DNA from: an uncultured Ruminiclostridium sp.
Lineage (GTDB): Bacteria > Bacillota > Clostridia > Oscillospirales > Ruminococcaceae
Length of the DNA stretch: 9,167 bases
Reading direction: 5' to 3'
Assembly: GCA_910585505.1 (NCBI GenBank)
Contig: CAJUFF010000113.1
Span: forward strand, 1-9,167
The notes under the pieces were generated by a model. The model did not search any database. It saw only the letters and a program-made list of their open reading frames with translations, and had not been told where the DNA came from. The position numbers and the translations under genes were made by a program. Shown here one piece after another: positions 1-4,282 of the stretch (position 1 is the first letter of the stretch; every line of letters begins with the position of its first letter).

Positions 1-27
1 CCATGTCCCTTATTATACTGCTTCTTT

Positions 28-918
28 CTAAAAAAGTAAATGCTGTTGCCCTGGTTCATTATAAGCTTTTTTCAATTTATTTATTAATTTATCAAGAAAT
101 TTTTTCCAAAATTTTTTAAACCATTTATTTGTACCGAAATACTTTACAAGAATTGGGCTTATTTTATAATAAATTTTTACAAATATTCTGCCTTTTATAC
201 TCTTTGATAATTTATTATCACGATATTTTCTTAATATCATTACTTCGGGCGAATTATACGAACCATATACACAAGTTGCAATATAACAAGCTCCTTCGGA
301 TTTTTTTTCTGGCTGTTCTGTTTTTTGTTCAATATCAATGTTATTTTGATTAAAATGATGTATTCTCTCAATTGGTAATAAAGATAATGTGTTTTGGATT
401 TTATTTTTTATATATTCATAATTTACACCATAAGATGTCCATAATTTAATTATAGGTATTCCGGCCTCTTCACATATGTTTTTGACTTTTTCGTCTCTTT
501 CTTTTCTTTCACTTTCTAAATGCGTTTTATCGTTTATTTCTATAACGATTTTAGGTTTGTAATTTAAGTCAGTTATTAAAAAATCAACATTCCTAAAAAG
601 CTCATTCCTGAATCTTGTTCTATCTGTTCTTTCAATAAAAGCAGCAAGGTTGATTTGTGGAAATACTTGATAATCTGCTGTTAATGCAGATTTAATTGCA
701 ATGTAATATTCTTTTTCTGTTTCAGTTATCAGTGATTTTTTTGTCTGGTATAAAAAATTATTTTCTTTGCTATTATTTTCATTTTCACATTTTTGGTCTG
801 CATAATGCCATTTTTTACATTTTTCACATTTTATTATTATGCCTTCTTGTCTTTTTATATTGCATGAATAACAAAGTATATACTTTCCGCTTTCAGCACC
901 ACATACTTTACACTTCAT
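28..918 (-). CDS. Zinc-ribbon / DUF2726 nuclease-like / CFI-box protein
   Basis: This 296-residue protein has three parts. Residues 1-44 carry paired cysteines (C3/C6, C16/C19, C31/C34 plus C44), which look like tandem zinc ribbons. Residues about 62-180 match the DUF2726 pattern, a PD-(D/E)XK-nuclease-like fold: VDF with D112, the strand VIEIND with E127, H133, and a later RDEK at 141-144. Residues about 210-272 match the CFI-box C-terminal domain (CYIAT, YGS, LRKYRD, GRIF, FGTNKWFK), known as a tail on varied Firmicutes proteins and of unknown role. The gene starts 21 bases after the repressor stop with an AGGAG site between them, so the two are probably cotranscribed and expressed in lysogeny. 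It is very AT-rich compared with the structural genes, suggesting a separately acquired passenger. No signal peptide or membrane segment is seen. Nuclease activity is inferred from family resemblance only, and a defence or superinfection role is speculative. Confidence 0.82.
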   Translation of the reverse strand: MKCKVCGAESGKYILCYSCNIKRQEGIIIKCEKCKKWHYADQKCENENNSKENNFLYQTKKSLITETEKEYYIAIKSALTADYQVFPQINLAAFIERTDRTRFRNELFRNVDFLITDLNYKPKIVIEINDKTHLESERKERDEKVKNICEEAGIPIIKLWTSYGVNYEYIKNKIQNTLSLLPIERIHHFNQNNIDIEQKTEQPEKKSEGACYIATCVYGSYNSPEVMILRKYRDNKLSKSIKGRIFVKIYYKISPILVKYFGTNKWFKKFWKKFLDKLINKLKKAYNEPGQQHLLF

Positions 919-939
919 TTTTTATAATCTCCTAAATTA

Positions 940-1158
940 TTACCAATATTTTCTTTTATCTTCAGAAAGGCATAATATATAATCTGTTGATATATTATAC
1001 ATTTTCGCTATTGATATTAGCGTCTCTGCGCTTGGATAACACAAGTCTTTTTCAAACTTTCTATAAGCTTGATAAGATATCCCGAGAATATCTGATATTT
1101 TTTCCAGCGTTAATTTTTTTTCTTTTCTTTCCTTTTCAAGTCTTTCTCCAGTAGTCAT
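940..1158 (-). CDS. Cro/C1 (XRE)-type helix-turn-helix repressor
   Basis: This 72-residue protein is almost entirely one HTH_3 domain. The recognition region ISDILGISYQAYRKFEKD lies at about residues 21-38, followed by the typical P-S-x-E-T-L-x-x-I-A and STDYIL helices. The start is supported by a GGGAGGT ribosome site (complement of 1164-1170) five bases upstream. It is transcribed divergently from the phage genes, and the space between holds three copies of a palindromic operator, one between its own start and its likely promoter. This is the arrangement of a lysogeny repressor that controls both itself and the rightward early promoter. There is no dimerisation or cleavage domain, so an SOS-type autocleavage switch like that of LexA/CI is unlikely. 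Assignment to the XRE family is firm; that it is the phage master repressor is inference from position. Confidence 0.92.
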   Translation of the reverse strand: MTTGERLEKERKEKKLTLEKISDILGISYQAYRKFEKDLCYPSAETLISIAKMYNISTDYILCLSEDKRKYW

Positions 1159-1177
1159 TTTTTACCTCCCATATTAT

Positions 1178-1194
1178 TATAACCTGTGGTTGTC
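1178..1194. promoter_or_regulatory. Repressor operator O1
   Basis: TATAACCTGTGGTT (1178-1191) is repeated perfectly in inverted orientation at 1207-1220. O1 lies 19 bases upstream of the repressor start codon, just before its ribosome site, so binding here would give autoregulation. The same core also occurs at 1272-1288. Confidence 0.75.
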
Positions 1195-1202
1195 AAAAAT
1201 GC

Positions 1203-1220
1203 TATAAACCACAGGTTATA
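1203..1220. promoter_or_regulatory. Repressor operator O2
   Basis: Inverted copy of the O1 core (AACCACAGGTTATA, 1207-1220), itself an imperfect palindrome with TATA at both ends. It sits between the likely leftward promoter elements and the rightward -35 box at 1239, so it could affect both directions. A weak leftward promoter (complement of 1225-1230 as -35 TTTAAC, complement of 1202-1207 as -10 TTATAG) would overlap it. That leftward promoter is only tentative. Confidence 0.7.
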
Positions 1221-1238
1221 TTTTGTTAAATTTTATTA

Positions 1239-1267
1239 TTGACATATTAGTACTTTTTTTATATACT
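1239..1267 (+). promoter_or_regulatory. Sigma-A-type rightward early promoter
   Basis: TTGACA at 1239-1244 and TATACT at 1262-1267 are separated by exactly 17 bases, close to the housekeeping consensus. The expected start point, about 1273-1276, falls inside operator O3, so repressor bound there would block initiation. This is the best candidate for the promoter of the whole rightward gene series. Confidence 0.85.
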
Positions 1268-1292
1268 AAAATATAACCTCTGGTTATATTTT
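1268..1292. promoter_or_regulatory. Repressor operator O3
   Basis: Perfect palindrome with 11-base arms around a 3-base centre (core TATAACCTCTGGTTATA, 1272-1288). It differs from O1/O2 at the central base and is the most symmetric copy, so possibly the strongest site. It begins directly after the -10 box of the rightward promoter. Confidence 0.8.
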
Positions 1293-1304
1293 GGAATTGT
1301 GACC

Positions 1305-1335
1305 GCCCTCCGAAGAAAATAAAGGGCAGAAAGGA
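1305..1335 (+). repeat. Early-gene leader repeat, copy 1
   Basis: GCCCT (1305-1309) can pair with AGGGC (1323-1327) around an A-rich loop, followed at once by the ribosome site AAAGGA (1330-1335). It stands seven bases before the start of the 50-residue early gene. The same plan recurs at 1703-1753, 2526-2576 and 3038-3072; here the stem ends in a C-G pair where copies 2 and 3 have T-A. Confidence 0.6.
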
Positions 1336-1342
1336 AAAAGCA

Positions 1343-1495
1343 ATGAGTAAAAAGAAGAAAAAAGCCCACAAATGGGAAAAAGAAAGGCTAAAAATAGCAA
1401 AAAAATGTATACATCCTTCAATCCTTTCAATGTTAAAGGTTACAACGGTAGAAGACCTTGCAAAACTGTTAAGGGAGATAAATAGCGATGAGTAA
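1343..1495 (+). CDS. Small basic early protein (50 aa), function unknown
   Basis: This is the first gene behind the rightward promoter. The ATG follows AAAGGA by seven bases. The N-terminus is very basic (SKKKKKAHKWEKERLK), followed by a stretch that looks helical (PSILSMLKVTTVEDLAKLLREI). The last eight bases overlap the next gene (start at 1488), a typical translationally coupled arrangement. Its position and basic character would fit a small nucleic-acid-binding early regulator, but no family is recognised. Confidence 0.6.
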   Translation: MSKKKKKAHKWEKERLKIAKKCIHPSILSMLKVTTVEDLAKLLREINSDE

Positions 1496-1826
1496 TGAAA
1501 TAAATGAATGCCTTACTTGCTACGCTTACGATCCTGACTTTGGCTGCACAATGTCGGGAATTGATTTAACATATGGTTGTCCCTTTCAAGAAAATGATGA
1601 AGAATTTGAAGCAGCTTGTCAGTCCTTCGCCGATCTTTCCGGACAACAGTTTATTTTCGCCAATGGCGAAGATGATTACCCTGAAAACGTGGTTTTGATA
1701 ATAAGGAGTCGAGCCTGCCCTCCGCTACTAAATAAAAAAGGCAGAAAGGAAAAAGCAAATGGAAAAAAGAAGCGCAAGAGCCAAAAACAAGCGAAAGTGG
1801 CTAAAAAAGCAGTTGCCCCCACTTAA
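1488..1826 (+). CDS. Cys-motif early protein with basic tail, unknown function
   Basis: A 112-residue reading frame. Residues 1-70 have protein-like composition and four cysteines in the pattern C8-x2-C11-x8-C20-x10-C31-P-F, suggesting a small metal-binding fold. After about residue 72 the frame runs through leader repeat copy 2, giving ACPPLLNKKGRKEKANG and then a highly basic Lys/Arg/Ala tail to the TAA at 1824. The tail is read in a different frame from an overlapping 28-residue ORF (1759-1845) that has its own ribosome site. The tail could therefore be a passive read-through extension rather than a selected domain. The start overlaps the previous gene by eight bases. A weaker CxxC...C...CPF resemblance to the Cys-rich protein at 8890 is noted. 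No specific family recognised. Confidence 0.65.
   Translation: MSNEINECLTCYAYDPDFGCTMSGIDLTYGCPFQENDEEFEAACQSFADLSGQQFIFANGEDDYPENVVLIIRSRACPPLLNKKGRKEKANGKKKRKSQKQAKVAKKAVAPT
1703..1753 (+). repeat. Early-gene leader repeat, copy 2
   Basis: It aligns without gaps to copy 3 (2526-2576) with 44 of 51 identical positions, including a 24-base identical run spanning the A-rich loop and ribosome site. Possible stems are CTGCC (1715-1719) with GGCAG (1740-1744), or GCCT (1713-1716) with AGGC (1739-1742). AAAGGA at 1745-1750 lies eight bases before the ATG at 1759. Unlike the other copies it sits inside another open reading frame. Confidence 0.7.
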
Positions 1827-1845
1827 AAAAACGTTCTCCAAATAA
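1759..1845 (+). CDS. Possible 28-aa very basic peptide
   Basis: A short frame overlapping the 3' end of the gene at 1488 in another phase. It is listed because leader copy 2 places AAAGGA eight bases before this ATG, exactly as the other copies do for their genes. The product begins MEKRSARAKNKRKWLKK and has no acidic residue after E2. It might bind nucleic acid, or be only the remnant of a decayed gene whose leader survived. Frame conservation in relatives would decide. Confidence 0.4.
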   Translation: MEKRSARAKNKRKWLKKQLPPLKKTFSK

Positions 1846-1894
1846 TCCCTCTGGAGGATTTCCACCGAATGATAAAGGAAAAGGAGAAAAGGCA

Positions 1895-2521
1895 ATGTAC
1901 TACAAAGTAACGCATTTAACACTCCGCATAAAACCAATAGCGGAAGTAAACCGAGAGGAGTTCTTCAGAAGGATATTAAAATTCCTGGGCTTATACGAAT
2001 ACAGAAACAAATTTGTAAATACAGGGGGCAACAAGCAATATTTCAGTACCGCAAAATATAAAGGGATATATATCAAGCTTCCGTTTTATGAAACCATGCA
2101 GGGAGTCGGCTTTATAGTTGAAATAACAAAGCAAGGATTTGACTTTTTTAATGGCGACAGTGATTTTAATCAACGTATCTTTTTTAATAGTCTTTTAGAC
2201 AATCTCACCCATTTTTCTGACGTCCTGATTACCCGAATAGATATAAAAAGCGACTATATCCCACCGCACATACAGGAGCTTATACCCTCGTCATATAAAA
2301 ACAGCAATTCAACGGTTTATATAGGTTCAAGAAAATCAAGGATACAAGGTATGTATATAAACAAAATATTCACTTATAAATTTTTAGAAGCTGTTGCCGA
2401 GCCTATAATTGATGGATTGTTATGTGATGACTTTGAAGAATTTAAATGTTCATTGGCGGTATTCTTGGATAATTGGCAACCTCACTATATAACCATCTAT
2501 GACAATGTAACCTATTTTTGA
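1895..2521 (+). CDS. Short Rep_trans-like initiator paralogue
   Basis: This 208-residue protein is a shortened, diverged relative of the full initiator at 7500. The blocks line up in order: LTLRIKP with LTMTLTP, RRILKFLGLYEYRNKF with SDILKYLGLSEYEKLF, GIYIKLP with DISIKIP, QGVGFIVEITKQGFDFF with QGFCIEFTGHGIDYY, ITRIDIKSD (112-120) with ISRLDVAID, and TVYIGSRKS (140-148) with TLYIGNSKS. At the expected nicking motif it has MYINK (Y154) where the full protein has VYDK, so the acidic residue next to the tyrosine is missing. The region equivalent to the last half of Rep is absent. The start is supported by AAGGAG at 1881-1886. It may be a nicking-deficient regulator or partner of Rep, loosely recalling the truncated pX of Ff phages, though here it is a separate gene. 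Homology is seen directly; function is inferred. Confidence 0.72.
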   Translation: MYYKVTHLTLRIKPIAEVNREEFFRRILKFLGLYEYRNKFVNTGGNKQYFSTAKYKGIYIKLPFYETMQGVGFIVEITKQGFDFFNGDSDFNQRIFFNSLLDNLTHFSDVLITRIDIKSDYIPPHIQELIPSSYKNSNSTVYIGSRKSRIQGMYINKIFTYKFLEAVAEPIIDGLLCDDFEEFKCSLAVFLDNWQPHYITIYDNVTYF

Positions 2522-2525
2522 ATAC

Positions 2526-2576
2526 AAGGAGCCATGCCTGCACTCCGTCACGAAATAAAAAAGGCAGAAAGGAAAA
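2526..2576 (+). repeat. Early-gene leader repeat, copy 3
   Basis: Nearly identical to copy 2 (44/51). TGCCT (2535-2539) can pair with AGGCA (2562-2566), with AAAGGA at 2568-2573 just after. It also contains a mini-ORF with its own AAGGAG (2526-2531), ATG at 2534 and a TGA at 2582-2584 that overlaps the ATG of the next gene, which would couple the two. Confidence 0.7.
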
Positions 2577-2584
2577 CGAAATGA
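2534..2584 (+). CDS. Possible 16-aa coupled leader peptide
   Basis: ATG at 2534 follows AAGGAG by only two bases, a poor spacing. The peptide MPALRHEIKKAERKTK ends in a TGA that overlaps the next gene's ATG in the ATGA arrangement typical of translational coupling. Copy 1 of the leader has a comparable frame from GTG 1299 (VTALRRK, stop) and copy 2 reads PALRY then stop. The frame may simply reflect the repeated RNA sequence. Confidence 0.25.
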   Translation: MPALRHEIKKAERKTK

Positions 2585-2742
2585 ATTTCACACTCGAAGA
2601 TTTAATCGACTTGGAAGCCGCCCAAATCGCCAACGCCGAATTTGAACAGGAAGAAAGGGAAGAGTTTGAAAAAATGTTCCAATCCTGCTGCGATCTTCCC
2701 GTACAGCTTACAATGCAGGAGGAAAACAAAAATGCTCAATAA
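2581..2742 (+). CDS. Small acidic early protein (53 aa)
   Basis: Starts at ATG 2581, seven bases after AAAGGA of leader copy 3. An in-frame upstream ATG at 2518 would merely translate the leader and is rejected. The product is strongly acidic and probably all-helical (NFTLEDLIDLEAAQIANAEF, then EQEEREEFEKMF), with a CC pair at residues 36-37 and almost no basic residues. Its 3' end overlaps the next gene by 11 bases. Acidic small phage proteins can be nucleic-acid mimics or inhibitors, but nothing here shows that specifically. Unknown family. Confidence 0.6.
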   Translation: MNFTLEDLIDLEAAQIANAEFEQEEREEFEKMFQSCCDLPVQLTMQEENKNAQ

Positions 2743-2914
2743 CAGTATTTATTCCGACAACCTCCAGCGCACCTACATAGTCGGAATGATTCAAGAAAGA
2801 ATTAACTTGCTTGAAATACGCCTTACAAAATATTCCAATAAAAAGTGCATTGATTATAAAAATGATATTAAGGAGCTTAATTCTTTAAAAGACTTCCTTT
2901 TATTTAATTCTTGA
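2732..2914 (+). CDS. Small helical early protein (60 aa)
   Basis: The ATG at 2732 is preceded by a near-perfect AGGAGG (2717-2722), which decides this start over the longer frame beginning at 2642. The sequence looks like two helices with heptad-like hydrophobic spacing (YIVGMIQERINLLEIRLTKY and KNDIKELNSLKDFLLF), so a small antiparallel coiled coil is plausible. It overlaps the acidic gene before it by 11 bases and is the last gene before the hairpin-rich gap. No family recognised. Confidence 0.6.
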   Translation: MLNNSIYSDNLQRTYIVGMIQERINLLEIRLTKYSNKKCIDYKNDIKELNSLKDFLLFNS

Positions 2915-3036
2915 CACAGTTTCCTGCGGGTTATCTCAAAGCCCGCATCCAACCGGATAACCGGTTTATATATAAATTGCACAACAGAGTGCCTCCAATC
3001 GGATTCAATCGGTTGTGCAGAACCAACAAAAGGGAA
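2915..3036. other. Hairpin-rich non-coding region, candidate origin or packaging site
   Basis: Three inverted repeats follow each other without a convincing gene: TGCGGG/CCCGCA (2925-2930 with 2942-2947), AACCGG-ATAA-CCGGTT (2951-2966, perfect with a 4-base loop), and TGCACAAC/GTTGTGCA (2978-2985 with 3012-3019). The 26-base interior of the third contains CAATCGG twice (2996-3002 and 3006-3012). Filamentous phages keep their replication origins and packaging signal in such multi-hairpin intergenic regions. The position directly before the candidate ssDNA-binding gene fits, but no nick site is proven. A 60-codon frame runs across (2911-3093) but is judged spurious. Confidence 0.5.
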
Positions 3037-3037
3037 G

Positions 3038-3072
3038 TGCCCGAACCCGAAAAAATAAAAGGGCGGAAAGGA
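3038..3072 (+). repeat. Early-gene leader repeat, copy 4
   Basis: The most diverged copy. GCCC (3039-3042) can pair with GGGC (3061-3064), with a T-G pair extending it, around the A-rich loop. AAAGGA at 3067-3072 follows, ten bases before the ATG at 3083. The AAATAAAAGGGC-GGAAAGGA segment matches the other copies with few changes. Confidence 0.5.
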
Positions 3073-3082
3073 ATGAAAAAAT

Positions 3083-3415
3083 ATGGCAAATAAAGTAATC
3101 GGCGTAGAAAAATCTGAGGGCGAATTTACCGACCCGAGAACCGGAAAGAATGTTGCATATAACAACATCAAAATCCATTTTATTAAACCCAATCCCGGAA
3201 AATACAGCGACGGCAATTTTGGCAGCGGTATGCTGCCTGTCACTGTTAAAATCCAAAATGAAAAGGAAATCGTCGAAGCTGTTTTCGGCGGACCCATTAC
3301 AAAAGATGATCTTCTTTCTATGGTCGACCAGGAATACGAATTTTTCTTTAATGAAAAGGGACAAATTGAACGCATTACCGCTCCTTTGCCCCCGGCAATA
3401 AAGAAAGGGGCGTAA
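3083..3415 (+). CDS. Candidate ssDNA-binding protein (pV-like position)
   Basis: 110 residues, soluble, with alternating short beta-strand-like segments (KVIGVEKSEGEF, YNNIKIHFIKP, LPVTVKIQ, EIVEAVFGG, YEFFFNEKGQIERI) compatible with a small OB-type barrel. TDPRTGKNVAYNNIKIHF resembles turn-strand patterns in phage helix-destabilising proteins, but no signature proves it. Size and location, after the early genes and immediately before the tiny membrane proteins and the major coat gene, match gene V of Ff phages. Leader copy 4 supplies its ribosome site. If it is the ssDNA-binding protein, the repeated leaders would be natural targets for its translational repression, as pV represses gene II mRNA. 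The gene is well supported; the function is inference. Confidence 0.8.
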   Translation: MANKVIGVEKSEGEFTDPRTGKNVAYNNIKIHFIKPNPGKYSDGNFGSGMLPVTVKIQNEKEIVEAVFGGPITKDDLLSMVDQEYEFFFNEKGQIERITAPLPPAIKKGA

Positions 3416-3418
3416 AGC

Positions 3419-3646
3419 ATGGAAGCGTACCGCGAATTTTTATGGGCGGCAATGCCCTATGCTCTTTTGGTTATCGGGGTTTTGTTCCTCGCAATAATCA
3501 TACTTAAAATAATCCTGCATTTCCGCGAAAAGAAACAGACGGCCAAGCCGCAGGACACAAGCAGATATGAGGAATTATTAAAGCATGATGAGGAGGTAAC
3601 ACCGAATGACGGAATCGGAAACGGTACAGTACATACTCGACATTGA
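3419..3646 (+). CDS. Small single-span membrane protein (75 aa)
   Basis: A hydrophobic segment at about residues 10-33 (AAMPYALLVIGVLFLAIIIL) is followed by a basic stop (HFREKK) and a hydrophilic, probably cytoplasmic tail. The start is three bases after the stop of the previous gene. The 3' end overlaps the next gene by 41 bases. It could be a minor virion or assembly protein of the filamentous phage; it is longer than typical pVII/pIX. No family recognised. Confidence 0.72.
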   Translation: MEAYREFLWAAMPYALLVIGVLFLAIIILKIILHFREKKQTAKPQDTSRYEELLKHDEEVTPNDGIGNGTVHTRH

Positions 3647-3758
3647 TTTGACGGAGTTTTACAGTAAAATTGGTGATATAACAAACCTGCTTGTTATTAT
3701 TCTTGTCGGATTGGGTCTTACATTCGGCGTTTGCCTGCTCCGTCATTTCAGGAAATAG
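3606..3758 (+). CDS. Tiny minor-coat-like membrane protein (50 aa)
   Basis: ATG 3606 is preceded by AGGAGG at 3591-3596. The acidic N-terminus (TESETVQYILDIDLTEF) is followed by one membrane helix at about residues 26-45 and a short basic end (RHFRK). This acidic-hydrophobic-basic order is the architecture of filamentous phage coat subunits, here without a signal peptide as in pVII and pIX of Ff. It is likely a minor virion or assembly protein. Confidence 0.68.
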   Translation: MTESETVQYILDIDLTEFYSKIGDITNLLVIILVGLGLTFGVCLLRHFRK

Positions 3759-3764
3759 GAGAAC

Positions 3765-3881
3765 ATGACAGATTTATTTTATTTATTCATCTTATCGGCG
3801 CTATACGGCGTTGCAATCAGCGGCTTATTCTGGCTGCTCGGCTATTTAATTTCATTGTGCATACACAATGTTTTTAAATAA
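3765..3881 (+). CDS. Tiny minor-coat-like membrane protein (38 aa)
   Basis: The ATG at 3765 follows AGGAGA (3757-3762) and lies six bases after the previous stop. Nearly the whole peptide is one hydrophobic helix (about residues 5-33, containing SALYGVAISGLFWLLGYLIS). Size and position just before the major coat gene match the pVII/pIX pair of Ff phages (about 32-33 residues each). Its 3' end carries a small hairpin (3853-3870). Confidence 0.65.
   Translation: MTDLFYLFILSALYGVAISGLFWLLGYLISLCIHNVFK
3853..3875 (+). terminator. Weak hairpin plus T-run before coat gene
   Basis: CATTGTG-CATA-CACAATG (3853-3870) is a perfect 7-bp stem with a 4-base loop, followed by TTTTT at 3871-3875. The stem is AT-rich and overlaps the end of the 38-residue gene. 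It could be a leaky terminator or an mRNA processing or stabilising element at the 5' side of the coat message. A poor promoter match (TTGTGC 3855-3860, TAAATA 3879-3884) overlaps it. Confidence 0.4.
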
Positions 3882-3908
3882 ATAGAACAAAAGAAAGGAG
3901 AAAACAAG

Positions 3909-4223
3909 ATGTTTTCAAAAATCAAGAATGCCTTTGCAAAAGGCAAAAAGAAGCTTTTAACAGTTATCGCTTCTTCGTTTATGACCGTTACCGCTCTCGC
4001 CGTTTCAGCTTCGGCTGAAAGCTCAGGCGGCGGAGCTGCTTCCGACTCGGGTCTTGAACAGATTGTAAACACTGCCGGCGCAACTCTTAAGGCGGAGTTT
4101 GTGACACTGGTTAGCACTCTTGTACCCGTTGCCATCGGTATAGGCGTTGTCGGTCTCGGTCTGTATGCTTGTATCTATCTTTTCAAGATAGCGAAGAAGT
4201 ATTTTGCCGCCGCGGCAAAGTAA
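3909..4223 (+). CDS. Major coat protein (pVIII-like)
   Basis: 104-residue precursor with a long basic n-region (KIKNAFAKGKKK), a hydrophobic core (about 16-31) and the cleavage-type motif ASA at 34-36. This predicts a mature subunit of about 68 residues starting at E37. The mature part has a polar, Gly/Ser-rich start, an amphipathic segment (GLEQIVNTAGATLKAEFVTL), a membrane helix (about 71-92) and a basic C-terminus (KIAKKYF). This order is characteristic of inovirus major coat proteins, where the C-terminal lysines face the DNA. The ribosome site is AAAGGAG about seven bases upstream of the ATG. It is followed by a terminator-like hairpin, as gene VIII of Ff is. The cleavage site is predicted by eye only. 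Confidence 0.85.
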   Translation: MFSKIKNAFAKGKKKLLTVIASSFMTVTALAVSASAESSGGGAASDSGLEQIVNTAGATLKAEFVTLVSTLVPVAIGIGVVGLGLYACIYLFKIAKKYFAAAAK

Positions 4224-4235
4224 GCGTTTATTTGG

Positions 4236-4260
4236 GGCGGTCTGAAAACGACCGCCTTAA
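4236..4260 (+). terminator. Intercistronic terminator-like hairpin after coat gene
   Basis: GGCGGTC (4236-4242) pairs with GACCGCC (4250-4256) around a 7-base loop, and two G-U pairs can extend it (4234-4235 with 4257-4258). TTAAATTTT follows, so it is an imperfect, probably leaky terminator. It would let coat mRNA greatly exceed Zot mRNA. Confidence 0.65.
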
Positions 4261-4282
4261 ATTTTAAAAAAGAGGTGTTACA

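Noticed and set aside
1176..1181. TATAAT on the minus strand as the repressor -10 box
   Set aside because: Initiation would fall within the repressor's own ribosome site, and no -35 lies at the right distance; TTGACA upstream is only nine bases away.
2518..2580. Upstream ATG at 2518 extending the acidic protein by 21 residues
   Set aside because: The extension only translates leader repeat 3, and it has no ribosome site, whereas ATG 2581 follows AAAGGA at proper spacing.
2642..2731. Longer frame from 2642 for the 60-residue protein
   Set aside because: It overlaps the acidic gene almost fully, and AGGAGG precedes the internal ATG at 2732.
2911..2939. TTGACA at 2911 as a promoter for the coat region
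   Set aside because: No acceptable -10 box follows at 16-18 bases, and the hexamer includes the stop of the previous gene.
2911..3093. 60-codon frame across the hairpin region
   Set aside because: No ribosome site; its sequence follows the inverted repeats and leader copy 4 rather than protein-like constraint.
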